Positions 36,781 through 45,988 of a DNA stretch of 64,000 nucleotides are shown here, one piece after another (position 1 is the first letter of the stretch; each line of letters begins with the position of its first letter). The translations under genes and the position numbers were made by a program. The stretch is from Pantoea eucalypti. Lineage in GTDB: Bacteria > Pseudomonadota > Gammaproteobacteria > Enterobacterales > Enterobacteriaceae. The notes below the pieces were generated by a model, which saw nothing but the letters and a program-made list of their open reading frames with translations, was not told the origin of the DNA and ran no database searches. The stretch spans positions 186,001-250,000 of the forward strand of contig NZ_CP045720.1 in assembly GCF_009646115.1 (NCBI RefSeq), given 5' to 3'.

Positions 36781-37662
36781 TTACAGCTGGCTCCAGAAAG
36801 CACTGATCAGCGGCTCTCCGAGCCGCTTTTTTTGCACGCAGATGCCGAGTTCGAACGGCGCAACCGAGTCAATATTCTCCAGCAGCAGCACGCGGTTTCG
36901 CACCGGGTCCGGGCTGTTCTCCAGCACCACATCCGGCAACAGTGCAATACCGCAACCCAGCGCCACCATTGAGACAATCGCTTCATGCCCCGATACGGTG
37001 GCGTAAATGACCGGATTCGGGATGCGCTGACGACGGAACCAGAGATCGATACGCCGCCGTGCGGGTCCCTGCACCGGCAGAATGAAGGGAATTTTTGACC
37101 AGTCGGGCTGCGGCTGTGTGGCCTGAGTGCGAACAGCACAGGGCAGTGCAGGCGCAATCAGCACCAGCGGGATCAGCCCCAGTGGCATAAAATCAATGCT
37201 GGCGGGCAGAGTTTCAGGCCGTCCGGCAATCGCCAGATCGGCATCACCGGAGTGCACTTTTTCCACCGCATCCGCGGCATCGCCGGTATCCAGTTTGATT
37301 TCGACCTGCGGATGTTCAGCGCGAAAGCGGTCAAGGATGGGCGGCAGATGACTGTAGGCCGCCGTCACAGAACAGAACAGTCGCAGTTCGCCGCTGAGTG
37401 ACGGGCCGTTAAGATCCATCACATGGCGCAGTTGCTGATACTGCAACAGCGTCTGCTGGGCAAACTGGCGCAGGCGTTCGCCCGCTTCCGTCAGCGTCAC
37501 GGTGCGGTTATCGCGCAGAAACAGCGCATGGCCGACATCTTCTTCAAGCCGCTGGATCTGGCGTGACAGCGTGGAAGGGCTGACGTGCATCGCACGCGCA
37601 GTGCGCCCGAAGTGGCAGCTTTCTGCCAGATGAAGAAACAGTTTCAGATCCCGTAAATCCAT
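36781..37662 (-). CDS. ilvY: LysR-type activator of ilvC
   Basis: A 293-residue LysR regulator (E. coli IlvY 297). Helix-turn-helix [37 protein letters not shown] is followed by the effector domain. In E. coli it senses acetolactate or acetohydroxybutyrate and activates the divergent ilvC. Divergent position and twin operators are conserved here. Confidence 0.95.
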   Translation of the reverse strand: MDLRDLKLFLHLAESCHFGRTARAMHVSPSTLSRQIQRLEEDVGHALFLRDNRTVTLTEAGERLRQFAQQTLLQYQQLRHVMDLNGPSLSGELRLFCSVTAAYSHLPPILDRFRAEHPQVEIKLDTGDAADAVEKVHSGDADLAIAGRPETLPASIDFMPLGLIPLVLIAPALPCAVRTQATQPQPDWSKIPFILPVQGPARRRIDLWFRRQRIPNPVIYATVSGHEAIVSMVALGCGIALLPDVVLENSPDPVRNRVLLLENIDSVAPFELGICVQKKRLGEPLISAFWSQL

Positions 37663-37685
37663 GTGCGCGTCGCCTCTGGGTGGTG

Positions 37686-37722
37686 TTGCATTTATTGCAA
37701 TGTGACGTTGTTAATATATCAA
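37686..37722. promoter_or_regulatory. IlvY operator pair between ilvY and ilvC
   Basis: Inverted repeats ttgca-N5-tgcaa (37686-37700) and ttg...caa (ttgttaatatatcaa, 37708-37722) lie 22 bp apart centre to centre, about two helical turns. This fits the O1/O2 arrangement known for E. coli ilvYC. Binding is inferred. Confidence 0.7.
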
Positions 37723-37824
37723 TTTAAGCAACAGAATTCCTGTCATATGATGGGGTCATTCGCGGCGCTGCACGATTCGCCGTTCCTGAACAAAAAAAGC
37801 AAACACAACCTTACTGGAGTACCC

Positions 37825-39300
37825 ATGGCTAACTATTTCAACACATTGAACCTGCGCAACCAGCTGGCGCAATTAGGCAAATGCCGTTTCATGGCGCGTG
37901 ATGAATTCGCGGATGGTGCCAGTTTCCTGAAAGGCAAAAAAGTCGTTATCGTTGGCTGTGGTGCGCAGGGCCTGAACCAGGGTCTGAACATGCGTGATTC
38001 CGGTCTGGACGTTGCTTATGCACTGCGTGCTGAAGCGATTGCGGAGAAACGCCCTTCATGGCGCAAAGCGACCGATAACGGTTTCAAAGTGGGTACTTAC
38101 GAAGAGCTGATCCCGCAGGCTGACCTGGTGGTTAACCTGACGCCAGACAAGCAGCACTCTGCTGTAGTTCAGGCTGTTCAGCCGCTGATGAAAGATGGCG
38201 CTGCACTGGGCTACTCACACGGTTTCAACATCGTTGAAGTGGGCGAAAGCATCCGTAAAGACATCACTGTTGTGATGGTGGCGCCGAAGTGCCCGGGTAC
38301 TGAAGTGCGTGAAGAGTACAAACGTGGCTTTGGTGTGCCGACGCTGATCGCGGTTCACCCTGAAAATGATCCAAAAGGCGAAGGCATGGCGATTGCTAAA
38401 GCCTGGGCAGCTGCGACTGGCGGCGATCGTGCTGGCGTGCTGGAATCCTCCTTCGTTGCAGAAGTGAAATCTGACCTGATGGGTGAGCAGACTATTCTGT
38501 GTGGCATGTTGCAGGCGGGTTCACTGCTCTGCTTCGACAAGCTGGTGGCTGAAGGTACCGATCCGGCTTACGCAGAAAAACTGATTCAGTTCGGCTGGGA
38601 AACCATCACCGAGTCACTGAAGTTTGGTGGCATCACCCTGATGATGGATCGTCTTTCTAACCCGGCGAAACTGCGCGCCTATGCGCTGTCAGAGCAGCTG
38701 AAAACCATCATGGCGCCGCTGTTCCAGAAGCACATGGATGACATCATCTCCGGTGAATTCTCTTCCGGTATGATGGCTGACTGGGCAAATGATGATAAAA
38801 ACCTGCTGACCTGGCGTGAAGAGACCGGCCAGACCGCGTTCGAAACCGCCGCACAGTATGAAGGCAAAATTGAAGAGCAGGAGTACTACGACAAAGGTGT
38901 TGTGATGGTAGCGATGGTTAAAGCGGGCGTTGAGCTGGCGTTTGAAACCATGGTAGACGCCGGCATCATTGAAGAGTCTGCTTACTATGAATCACTGCAT
39001 GAGCTGCCGCTGATCGCGAACACCATCGCCCGTAAGCGTCTGTATGAAATGAACGTGGTTATCTCTGATACTGCCGAATATGGTAACTACCTGTTCTCCT
39101 TCGCCGCAGTTCCGCTGCTGAAAGAGTTCATGACCACATTGCAGCCAGGCGATCTGGGTAAAGCGGTTGAAGGCACGCAGGTCGACAACGCGCAGCTGCG
39201 TGACGTTAACGAAGCCGTTCGCCAGCATCCGATTGAAACCGTTGGCCGCAAGCTGCGTGGCTACATGACCGACATGAAGCGTATCGCTGTCGCGGGCTAA
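37825..39300 (+). CDS. ilvC: Ketol-acid reductoisomerase (class II, long form)
   Basis: A 491-residue NADPH enzyme, same length as E. coli IlvC, isomerising and reducing acetolactate. Rossmann motif [21 protein letters not shown], the metal site region [13 protein letters not shown] and the duplicated knotted domain are intact. Start ATG 37825 follows CTGGAG and gives [14 protein letters not shown]. The frame is open 54 codons further upstream through the operators, but that part is not conserved protein. It is followed by a strong terminator. In E. coli ppiC and rep come next; here the neighbour is yhjE. Confidence 0.97.
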   Translation: MANYFNTLNLRNQLAQLGKCRFMARDEFADGASFLKGKKVVIVGCGAQGLNQGLNMRDSGLDVAYALRAEAIAEKRPSWRKATDNGFKVGTYEELIPQADLVVNLTPDKQHSAVVQAVQPLMKDGAALGYSHGFNIVEVGESIRKDITVVMVAPKCPGTEVREEYKRGFGVPTLIAVHPENDPKGEGMAIAKAWAAATGGDRAGVLESSFVAEVKSDLMGEQTILCGMLQAGSLLCFDKLVAEGTDPAYAEKLIQFGWETITESLKFGGITLMMDRLSNPAKLRAYALSEQLKTIMAPLFQKHMDDIISGEFSSGMMADWANDDKNLLTWREETGQTAFETAAQYEGKIEEQEYYDKGVVMVAMVKAGVELAFETMVDAGIIEESAYYESLHELPLIANTIARKRLYEMNVVISDTAEYGNYLFSFAAVPLLKEFMTTLQPGDLGKAVEGTQVDNAQLRDVNEAVRQHPIETVGRKLRGYMTDMKRIAVAG

Positions 39301-39327
39301 TAAACCTCTTCACCGTTTTCAGCAAAA

Positions 39328-39356
39328 CAAACCCCGGCTCGCCGGGGTTTTTTATT
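39328..39356 (+). terminator. Terminator of ilvC
   Basis: aaaccccggc / gccggggttt stem (39329-39350) with a two-base loop and a six-T tail, 29 bp after the ilvC stop. Confidence 0.92.
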
Positions 39357-39450
39357 TGTGAACACTGCCTGGAAGGTTCACTGTAGGAACGGTGCCTGCA
39401 CTGCCTGCTTTGCTGTAAGATCGAGCCTGTACAGGCAATACGGTCAGATC

Positions 39451-39782
39451 GGAAAGACGCAAAACCCGCCATCCCTGGCGCGGGACGCTTTCCTCCTCTG
39501 CCCGTATTGCCAGTGCCCTCAAGCTTCTTCATTGCTGCCCGAATCACCCTGCCTCATTAGCACTATGCAAGATCTTCAAACTGACAGCTAACCTGCTTCA
39601 GGCGATGGGAGCATACGCCTGTAGCAAAGCATCGCGGGCCAGGGACAACAACGCCGGGAGCGTTTTTGAACAACGCAATGCGTTGGCCCGGCTACGGGCG
39701 CACCTCAGGGATGAGGTGCGTAATCGGCCGCGCTGAGCCTGCCAGGGATGGCGTCTTTTACGTCTTTGCTTCAGGCGTATGC
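39451..39782. repeat. Structured intergenic element with nested inverted repeats
   Basis: A gene-free 570-bp gap holds several inverted repeats. Segment 39451-39479 matches the reverse complement of 39741-39769 at 25 of 29 positions (core cgccatccctggc). Segment 39611-39629 matches the reverse complement of 39764-39782 at 18 of 19. In between, cacctca-ggga-tgaggtg forms a tight hairpin (39700-39718). No open frame of known family is present. It could be a degenerate repeat element or a structured RNA. Confidence 0.65.
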
Positions 39783-39879
39783 GCCCTGAGCCTGCTACCT
39801 GACCTCAAGGCGACACTTTAAACCCTGCGGAGTAGATGTATGCTCCCTCAAACGCCCTTTATTTACTCAACCCAACCCA

Positions 39880-39906
39880 TAAAAAACCCGGCATCTGCCG
39901 GGTTTC
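39880..39906 (-). terminator. Terminator of yhjE
   Basis: aaacccggca / tgccgggttt stem (39884-39905). Six A residues on its left read as T on the minus strand. It lies 22 bp past the yhjE stop. Confidence 0.88.
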
Positions 39907-39927
39907 ACTGACCTTCATCCAACCGGA

Positions 39928-41259
39928 TTACACGTCATAAAGCGTCTGGTGACGCGTCTCTTTACAGGCCAGCAACGCGATCAGCGTCAGTACTGCCATT
40001 GACGCCAGATACAGCCCCACCGCCTGCAAACCATAATGGGCATTTAGCCAGGTCGCAATATAAGGCGCAACGGAGGCACCCAGAATCGAGGAGAGGTTAT
40101 AGGAGAACGATGCGCCGGTATAACGCACTTCAGTCGGGAACAGCTCCGGCAGCAGCGCGCCCATCGGGCCAAACGTCAGCCCCATAATGCTCAGACCCAG
40201 CAGCAGAAACGCCATCACCAGCGCCTGTGAACCTGAACCAAGCATTGCCGGGAACAGGAACGAAAACCCGATAATCATCAGCGTAATGGTAATCATCGTC
40301 TTGCGACGACCAAAACGGTCAGCCAGCAAACCAGCAATCGGTACCATCACCCCAAAGCCAATCACCGCCAGCATCAGCATCCACAGCATACTGTTACGCG
40401 GAATGCCCAGACCCGCCGGTGCTGCCGTGGTGCCATAACTCATCGAATAGACGGTCATGATATAGAACAGCGTATAGGTCGCCAGCATGATAAAAGTGCC
40501 GAGAATCGTGGCGGTCAGATGCTTGCTCAGCAGCGCCGCAATCGGCACCCGAACCTGCTTCTTCTCTTTCTGCACTTTGGCAAACACCGGACTCTCATGC
40601 AGCGAAACGCGCACATACAGACCAACCAGCACCAGCACGGCAGAGAGAATAAACGGCACGCGCCAGCCCCACTGCATAAACTGCTCGTCGGTCAGCAGCC
40701 ATGAAAGCAGCAGGAAAGTCCCGTTAGCGAAGAAAAAGCCAATCGGCGCACCCAACTGAGGGAACGAACCGTAAAGCGCACGCTTCTTCGCTGGCGCATT
40801 TTCCGTCGCCAGCAGCGCCGCACCACCCCATTCTCCACCCAGCCCCAGTCCCTGACCAAAACGCGCCAGCGCCAGCAGCAGCGGCGCCATCACGCCAATC
40901 GTCTCATAGCTGGGTAGCAGACCAATCACCACGGTGGAAATACCCATGGTCAGCAGCGAGGCAACCAGCGTGGCTTTACGCCCGACGCGATCGCCAAAGT
41001 GACCAAACACCGCTGAGCCAATCGGACGCGCGATAAAGGCGATAGCGAAAGTGGCCAGCGACTGTAGCGTTGCGACCGTGGCATCACCCTGCGGGAAGAA
41101 AATGTGCGGGAAAACAATTACCGCAGCCGTGGCATAAATATAAAAGTCGAAGAATTCGATGGCCGTACCGACCAGCGAGGCAATCACCACTTTACTGCGT
41201 GAGTTAACCGGCGTGGGATCCTGCTGTTTGTCGAGTGTGTCTGTGAGGGAGGCTTGCAT
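39928..41259 (-). CDS. yhjE: MFS transporter YhjE (metabolite:H+ symporter family)
   Basis: A 443-residue inner-membrane protein with about 12 hydrophobic segments. GTAIEFFDFYIYATAAVIVFP, HFGDRVGRKATL (MFS loop 2-3 motif), GGEWGGAALLATENAP and LLPELFPTEVRYTGAS are those of E. coli YhjE (440 residues), a member of the group that contains ShiA and ProP. Substrate is not established. It lies next to yhjD, as in E. coli. Confidence 0.9.
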   Translation of the reverse strand: MQASLTDTLDKQQDPTPVNSRSKVVIASLVGTAIEFFDFYIYATAAVIVFPHIFFPQGDATVATLQSLATFAIAFIARPIGSAVFGHFGDRVGRKATLVASLLTMGISTVVIGLLPSYETIGVMAPLLLALARFGQGLGLGGEWGGAALLATENAPAKKRALYGSFPQLGAPIGFFFANGTFLLLSWLLTDEQFMQWGWRVPFILSAVLVLVGLYVRVSLHESPVFAKVQKEKKQVRVPIAALLSKHLTATILGTFIMLATYTLFYIMTVYSMSYGTTAAPAGLGIPRNSMLWMLMLAVIGFGVMVPIAGLLADRFGRRKTMITITLMIIGFSFLFPAMLGSGSQALVMAFLLLGLSIMGLTFGPMGALLPELFPTEVRYTGASFSYNLSSILGASVAPYIATWLNAHYGLQAVGLYLASMAVLTLIALLACKETRHQTLYDV

Positions 41260-41458
41260 AACTGTTTCTTATTTGTAAATACAGATAAAGAATCTTACGC
41301 ATCTGCCAGGGCGCATTCAATGATGAAAACCCGCGCCGCGTCTGGCTTCAGAGGGCAAAAAGAGGATAATTTCTGTGGTGCTGTGAATACCGGGTGATAC
41401 CGGGGTAAACCGGACGATATATGGCGGGATACTCTAAGAAAGGGCTAAATAAAAGTGA

Positions 41459-41505
41459 CCCCTCAGCTATTCATCCTGTTATCTGATTAAAAAATAGCCG
41501 AGGGG
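41459..41505 (-). terminator. Probable terminator of yhjD
   Basis: Long-looped hairpin, cccctcagctat paired to atagccgagggg (11 of 12), located 26 bp past the yhjD stop with a T-rich tail on the minus strand. Confidence 0.55.
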
Positions 41506-41531
41506 AAATATTTTCCGCTGTTGTTAACGGA

Positions 41532-42551
41532 TTACGATGATTTGTGTCGTGACGCGCTGCCCGCTTCAGGCATCTGTGGGTCGTCTTTATATTTGGCAGT
41601 GGCGATCCACGCTGCACAGAACAGCGTCAGACGAGCGAAGAAGTAGAAGAATGCCATCAGGCCGAGCACTGAACCAAAGGCGGCACCGGAAGGCGAGGTC
41701 GCCATCTTCGGCAGTGTCAGCGTCATCACAAACTTAATCACCTCAAAGCCGATTGCCGCCAGCAGTGTCCCGCGGAACAACGCTTTCTTACGTGGCTTAT
41801 GACGCGGCAGAATCCAGAAAATCCACAGGAAAAGCAGATAGTTCGCCATAACGGAAATCGAGGTGGCGATAATGGTCAGCGCAGGCCGCAACCAGTCAAT
41901 GCCATCCAGGCCCAGCGCACTCACGATAGAGGCCTGCGCAGAGCCGGCTACCGAGGTCAGCGACAGCGTAATCACCAGCGCCAGCATCAGACCCGCCAGC
42001 GACAGCAGATCGCGAATATAACGCTTCCAGATCTTCTCCTTGTCATCCGGTTTGCGTTCCCATACGTCGCGCGACTGGGCACGAATCGCTTCACGCAGGT
42101 TACCCATCCAGTTAAGGCCGGAGTAGAGCGCCAGCAGTAAACCGGTAATCCCCACGGTGGCACGCTGCTGAATCGCGGTATTCACAGTATTTTTCAGCGT
42201 GGTTGCCAGTGTCGGGTCGCTGATGCTGCTGACGATTTTGTTGATGATATCGGTCAGCAAATCCGGATTCGATGCCAGCACAAAACCCACGGCGGCGAAC
42301 GACACCATCAGAATGGGAATCAGCGATAAAAACGAAAAATAGGTAATCGCCGCGCCAAACTGGCTGCCGAGCCGATCGTTAAAGCGGTCAAGGGCGCGAA
42401 TGAAATGCGCCACCGCCGGAATAGCCTGAAACCAGGTGGCGAAACGAGACACGCGAACAATAGATTCGTCTACGGTGTGGTTGCCGGTTTTAATATCGAT
42501 AAGCGGCTTTTGTGGCTGCAAATCCTGCGGATTTTCCTGCTTGTCTGTCAT
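41532..42551 (-). CDS. yhjD: YihY-family inner membrane protein YhjD
   Basis: A 339-residue protein (E. coli YhjD 337) with about six membrane segments. AAITYFSFLSLIPILMVSFAA and GLLLALYSGLNWMGNLREA are typical of the YihY/virulence-factor-BrkB family. In E. coli a change in YhjD allows growth with a lipid-A precursor lacking Kdo, pointing to a lipid-related role. Polar N- and C-termini. It lies between yhjE and a YhjC-like regulator on the same strand. Confidence 0.93.
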   Translation of the reverse strand: MTDKQENPQDLQPQKPLIDIKTGNHTVDESIVRVSRFATWFQAIPAVAHFIRALDRFNDRLGSQFGAAITYFSFLSLIPILMVSFAAVGFVLASNPDLLTDIINKIVSSISDPTLATTLKNTVNTAIQQRATVGITGLLLALYSGLNWMGNLREAIRAQSRDVWERKPDDKEKIWKRYIRDLLSLAGLMLALVITLSLTSVAGSAQASIVSALGLDGIDWLRPALTIIATSISVMANYLLFLWIFWILPRHKPRKKALFRGTLLAAIGFEVIKFVMTLTLPKMATSPSGAAFGSVLGLMAFFYFFARLTLFCAAWIATAKYKDDPQMPEAGSASRHKSS

Positions 42552-42596
42552 AGACCTTCACTGTCCTGTTTATCATTAAAATCAAAGTATAGCCGC

Positions 42597-43496
42597 TCAG
42601 GTGACGTACTCCTGTAACACCTGACTCAGCCACTCCATAAATACCCGCACGCGACGTGCCACATTGCGCCGGTGCGGATAGAGCAGATGGATCGGCATCG
42701 GCCTGGCGGGAAAGCGATGCAGCACTTCCACCAGCTCACCCCTTTCCAGCAATGTCTGAATGCCGGCGGCAGGCACCTGAATAATGCCTAAGCCCGCCAG
42801 ACAGGCGGCGCGATAGGTTTCGGTGCTGTTCACCGTCACCACGCCGCCGGTATGAACGTAATGGCACTGCCTGCCATCAAAATATTCAAACCCGGGTGAG
42901 GCCTGACCGAGCTGCTGGCTGTAATGCACCATCGCATGCTGCGACAGCTCTTCCAGCCGGATTGGCATCCCGAACCGCGAAAGGTAGCCAGGGCTGGCGC
43001 AGTTAATCAAGGTATGGGTACCAATTTTTCGCGCAATCAGCCCCGAATCTTTGAGTTCGCCCACCCGAAGCACACAATCAAACCCTTCGCGGATCACATC
43101 CACCTGACGATCGCTGCTGCTCAGCTCAATCTCTATGCCGGGATAGTGCTGCAAAAATTCGGGCAGCCGTGGCAGGATAAAACCGGTGGCCATCGCCACC
43201 GACATATCCACCCGGAGTTTACCGCTGAGCGAGGCGGGTTCGTGCTGAAACAGGCTGTCCATATCGTCAATCATCGACAATAAATCAAGACAGCGATCGT
43301 AATAGACTAATCCATCCTGGGTGAGTTGCACCCGGCGCGTGGTGCGATGCAACAAACGTGTTGCCATTTGATTCTCCAGCGCCTGGATCTGCCGGGATAC
43401 ACTGCCTTTCGGCACACCTAAACTTTCTGCTGCGCGGGTAAAACTGCCCATTTCTGCCACCCGCACGAAGACCTGCATTGCGTGAATTTTGTCCAT
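42597..43496 (-). CDS. LysR-family regulator, YhjC-like
   Basis: A 299-residue LysR regulator with an N-terminal helix-turn-helix (MDKIHAMQVFVRVAEMGSFTRAAESLGVPKGSVSRQIQALE) and the effector domain motifs ELSSSDRQVDVIREGFDCVLRVG. Length and neighbours (yhjD, yhjE) fit E. coli YhjC (299), though identity looks only moderate. Start ATG 43496 has GGTGA about five bases upstream; a GTG at 43505 is the alternative. It is divergent from a short-chain dehydrogenase, the likely target. A perfect palindrome attcgcgaat (43563-43572) lies in the shared promoter gap. Confidence 0.82.
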   Translation of the reverse strand: MDKIHAMQVFVRVAEMGSFTRAAESLGVPKGSVSRQIQALENQMATRLLHRTTRRVQLTQDGLVYYDRCLDLLSMIDDMDSLFQHEPASLSGKLRVDMSVAMATGFILPRLPEFLQHYPGIEIELSSSDRQVDVIREGFDCVLRVGELKDSGLIARKIGTHTLINCASPGYLSRFGMPIRLEELSQHAMVHYSQQLGQASPGFEYFDGRQCHYVHTGGVVTVNSTETYRAACLAGLGIIQVPAAGIQTLLERGELVEVLHRFPARPMPIHLLYPHRRNVARRVRVFMEWLSQVLQEYVT

Positions 43497-43611
43497 GTTG
43501 TTCACCGATTGTTGTTTTTATTGAAACAGTGATGCGCGTTTACCCCTGTTTATAGATCAATAATTCGCGAATATCCTTAACCCGTGTTCAATTTTTCAAC
43601 AGGTGTGAGCG

Positions 43612-44370
43612 ATGAATCAGAAAGTGGCGTTAATTACCGGTGGAAACCGTGGGTTAGGCCGGAATGGAGCCTTAAAACTGGCTGCCAGAGGCACCGATAT
43701 CATTCTGACGTACCGCAGCCATGCCGATGAGGCGCAGGCGGTCGTAAAGGAAATTGCGGCGATGGGGAGGCGCGCCGTGGCGCTGGCACTGGATGTAGGC
43801 GAAACCGGTCAGTTCGACCGCTTTGTTGGAGAGGTGAAACAGGCACTGCAGCAGCAATGGCAACGGGAGCGATTTGACTATTTAGTGAACAACGCGGGTC
43901 ATGGACACTACAAGCCGTTTACCGACACCACCGAGGCGGAATTTGATGCGCTGGTCAATGTGCATTTGAAAGGGCCTTACTTTCTCACTCAGAAGCTGCT
44001 GCCGCTGATCAATGACGGTGGCCGCATCCTGAACATCTCCAGCGGGCTGACCCGACTGGTCTACCCTGGCTCCTCGACCTATGCGTCGATGAAAGGGGCG
44101 ATGGAAGTCCTGACGCGCTATCAGGCGAAAGAGCTGGGCGAACGGCGCATTCGCGTCAATATTCTGGCACCTGGCGCGATAGAGACTGACTTTGGTGGTG
44201 GCCGGGTGCGTGATACCCGCGAGATTAACGATCAGATTGCCGGACTGACGGCGCTGGGTCGGGTCGGACTGCCGGATGATATCGGCGACGCCATCAGCGC
44301 GATCCTCAGTGACGAAACCGGCTGGATCACCGCGCAGCGGATTGAGGCTTCAGGCGGGCAGGGGATTTAA
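43612..44370 (+). CDS. Short-chain dehydrogenase/reductase
   Basis: A 252-residue classical SDR oxidoreductase. The cofactor motif is TGGNRGLG (residues 9-16), NNAG follows near 93, and the catalytic YxxxK is YASMK. The C-terminal GWITAQRIEASGGQGI matches the family. The basic residue in YRSHADEA after strand 2 hints at NADPH use. Substrate unknown. It is divergent from a LysR regulator, which probably controls it. Confidence 0.85.
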   Translation: MNQKVALITGGNRGLGRNGALKLAARGTDIILTYRSHADEAQAVVKEIAAMGRRAVALALDVGETGQFDRFVGEVKQALQQQWQRERFDYLVNNAGHGHYKPFTDTTEAEFDALVNVHLKGPYFLTQKLLPLINDGGRILNISSGLTRLVYPGSSTYASMKGAMEVLTRYQAKELGERRIRVNILAPGAIETDFGGGRVRDTREINDQIAGLTALGRVGLPDDIGDAISAILSDETGWITAQRIEASGGQGI

Positions 44371-44375
44371 CCGCG

Positions 44376-44410
44376 GGCGGCGTCGTTGAAAACACGACGC
44401 CGCCGTCTTT
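44376..44410. terminator. Terminator between SDR and PhzF-like genes
   Basis: Ten-bp perfect stem ggcggcgtcg / cgacgccgcc (44376-44385 and 44395-44404) with a nine-base loop, between convergent genes. Confidence 0.8.
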
Positions 44411-45258
44411 CACAGTGTAATGGTGCCATCGATGACGGTAACCGTATTGCCGCCAATCCAGATGGTCTCACCAGCGAAAGATACGTTCACCCGGCCTGCA
44501 CGCTGCAGGGCCGTTCCCTGGCGAACGCGATAGGCGGTGGTATGGCCTGCGGCTGCGAAGTAACGCGCCAGACAGGCGTTGGCGCTGCCGGTCACCGGAT
44601 CCTCGGTCAGGCTGCCATTTTCTACTAGCAGGCCACGCACTTCATACTGCTCAGGCTCGCCCTCAGGCAACCGGCCAAACGGCATCACTCCCGAAACACC
44701 CGCATGCTTAACCAGACGCTGCAAATCGCTGACATTGGGCTGCAGCGCCAGCACAGCGTCGGCACTGACCATCGGTACCAGCAGCCAGCGAATCCCCATA
44801 TCGACCACCGTCGGGCTTTGCGTCAGATCGAACGCGTCGCTGTTTAAAGCGTTCCCCATCAGCGCATCCTGCCACGGCATCAGGGTGGCCGCCGGCGCGG
44901 CAAATGCCAGTTCGCCCGCCTCACCTATCTTCACCGTCACGTTTCCGACGCCACACTCCTGCACGATTTCACCCGGCGTTCGGGTAGGCCAGCCCGCCTC
45001 CAGCAGCGCATGTGCGGTGCCCAGCGTCGGATGACCGGCAAACGGCAGTTCGCCTTCCACGGTAAAAATACGCACCCGATAATCCGCCTCTTCGTGCTGC
45101 GGCGGCAGCACAAAGGTAGTTTCCGACAGGTTCGTCCAGCGGGCAATTGCCGCCAGCTGGCTGTCGTTTAGCCCCTGAGCATCCATGATCACCGCCAGCG
45201 GATTGCCATTAAAGGCGGATGAGGTAAACACATCGACTTGCTTAAACGCGACCTTCAT
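44410..45258 (-). CDS. PhzF-family isomerase/epimerase
   Basis: A 282-residue PhzF-like protein. The N-terminal signature KQVDVFTSSAFNGNPLAV, LSETTFVLPP with the conserved glutamate, and RVRIFTVEGELPFAGHPTLGTAHAL are diagnostic. The C-terminal half repeats the fold (EDPVTGSANACL). PhzF itself isomerises a phenazine precursor, but most enterobacterial members, such as YddE, have unknown substrates. No phenazine genes are nearby, so phenazine synthesis is not implied. The ATG follows AAGGAG. Confidence 0.88.
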   Translation of the reverse strand: MKVAFKQVDVFTSSAFNGNPLAVIMDAQGLNDSQLAAIARWTNLSETTFVLPPQHEEADYRVRIFTVEGELPFAGHPTLGTAHALLEAGWPTRTPGEIVQECGVGNVTVKIGEAGELAFAAPAATLMPWQDALMGNALNSDAFDLTQSPTVVDMGIRWLLVPMVSADAVLALQPNVSDLQRLVKHAGVSGVMPFGRLPEGEPEQYEVRGLLVENGSLTEDPVTGSANACLARYFAAAGHTTAYRVRQGTALQRAGRVNVSFAGETIWIGGNTVTVIDGTITL

Positions 45259-45364
45259 TGTGACTCCTTGCTCTGGGTTCAGTGTGGCCTTTTCTCTGCC
45301 GGATGATTGCTTATAACAGCTAACAGCGTTATCAATAAGTTAAAGATTTTACCGGAGACTCTGA

Positions 45365-45988
45365 ATGCTAACGATCCTGGGACGCGCCTCCTCAATCAAC
45401 GTGCGCAAAGTACTATGGCTGTGTGACGAACTTGACCTTGATTTTGAGCGCGAAGAGTGGGGCGATGGCTTCCGCTCAACCCACCTACCCGAATTCATGG
45501 CACTGAATCCCAATGCGATGGTGCCGGTTCTGAAAGATGATGACTTTGTGTTGTGGGAATCCAATACCATTCTGCGCTATCTGGCGAACGCCTATGGCGG
45601 CGAGTGGCTCTATCCTCATGATCCGCAAACGCGAGCGCCTGTCGATCAGTGGATAGACTGGCAAGCTACCGAACTCAACACCTCATGGCGCTACGCATTT
45701 ATGTCGCTGGTGCGAAACTCCCCGGCTCATCAGGATCCGCGTCTGCTGGCTGCGGCCAGTAAAGGCTGGGCGCACACCATGAGCATTCTCAATCAGCAGC
45801 TGGAAAAAACCGGCCGCTATGTTGCCGGACGTAATTTCACGCTGGCAGACATTCCGATTGGCCTGGCGGTGAACCGCTGGTTTGAGACCCCGCTCGACCA
45901 TCCCGATTACCCTGCGGTGCGGACTTATTACGAGCGCCTGACTGAACGTCGCGGCTATACCGTCTGGGGCCGCAACGGTACACCCTGA
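45365..45988 (+). CDS. Glutathione S-transferase family protein (GstB-like)
   Basis: A 207-residue GST. The N-terminal thioredoxin-fold domain contains [29 protein letters not shown] with the cis-proline, and [11 protein letters not shown] for the glutathione gamma-glutamyl site. The C-terminal helical domain has [15 protein letters not shown]. The catalytic position is the Ser-Ser of RASSIN. It resembles E. coli GstB. The last 34 bp overlap the convergent MocR-type gene. Divergent from the PhzF-like gene. Confidence 0.85.
   Translation: MLTILGRASSINVRKVLWLCDELDLDFEREEWGDGFRSTHLPEFMALNPNAMVPVLKDDDFVLWESNTILRYLANAYGGEWLYPHDPQTRAPVDQWIDWQATELNTSWRYAFMSLVRNSPAHQDPRLLAAASKGWAHTMSILNQQLEKTGRYVAGRNFTLADIPIGLAVNRWFETPLDHPDYPAVRTYYERLTERRGYTVWGRNGTP

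Noticed and set aside
39451..39782. CRISPR array or insertion sequence
   Set aside because: Repeats are inverted and unequal, not regularly spaced direct repeats, and no transposase is present.
44410..45258. Phenazine biosynthesis
   Set aside because: The gene is PhzF-like, but no other phz genes are present; PhzF homologues are widespread with other roles.
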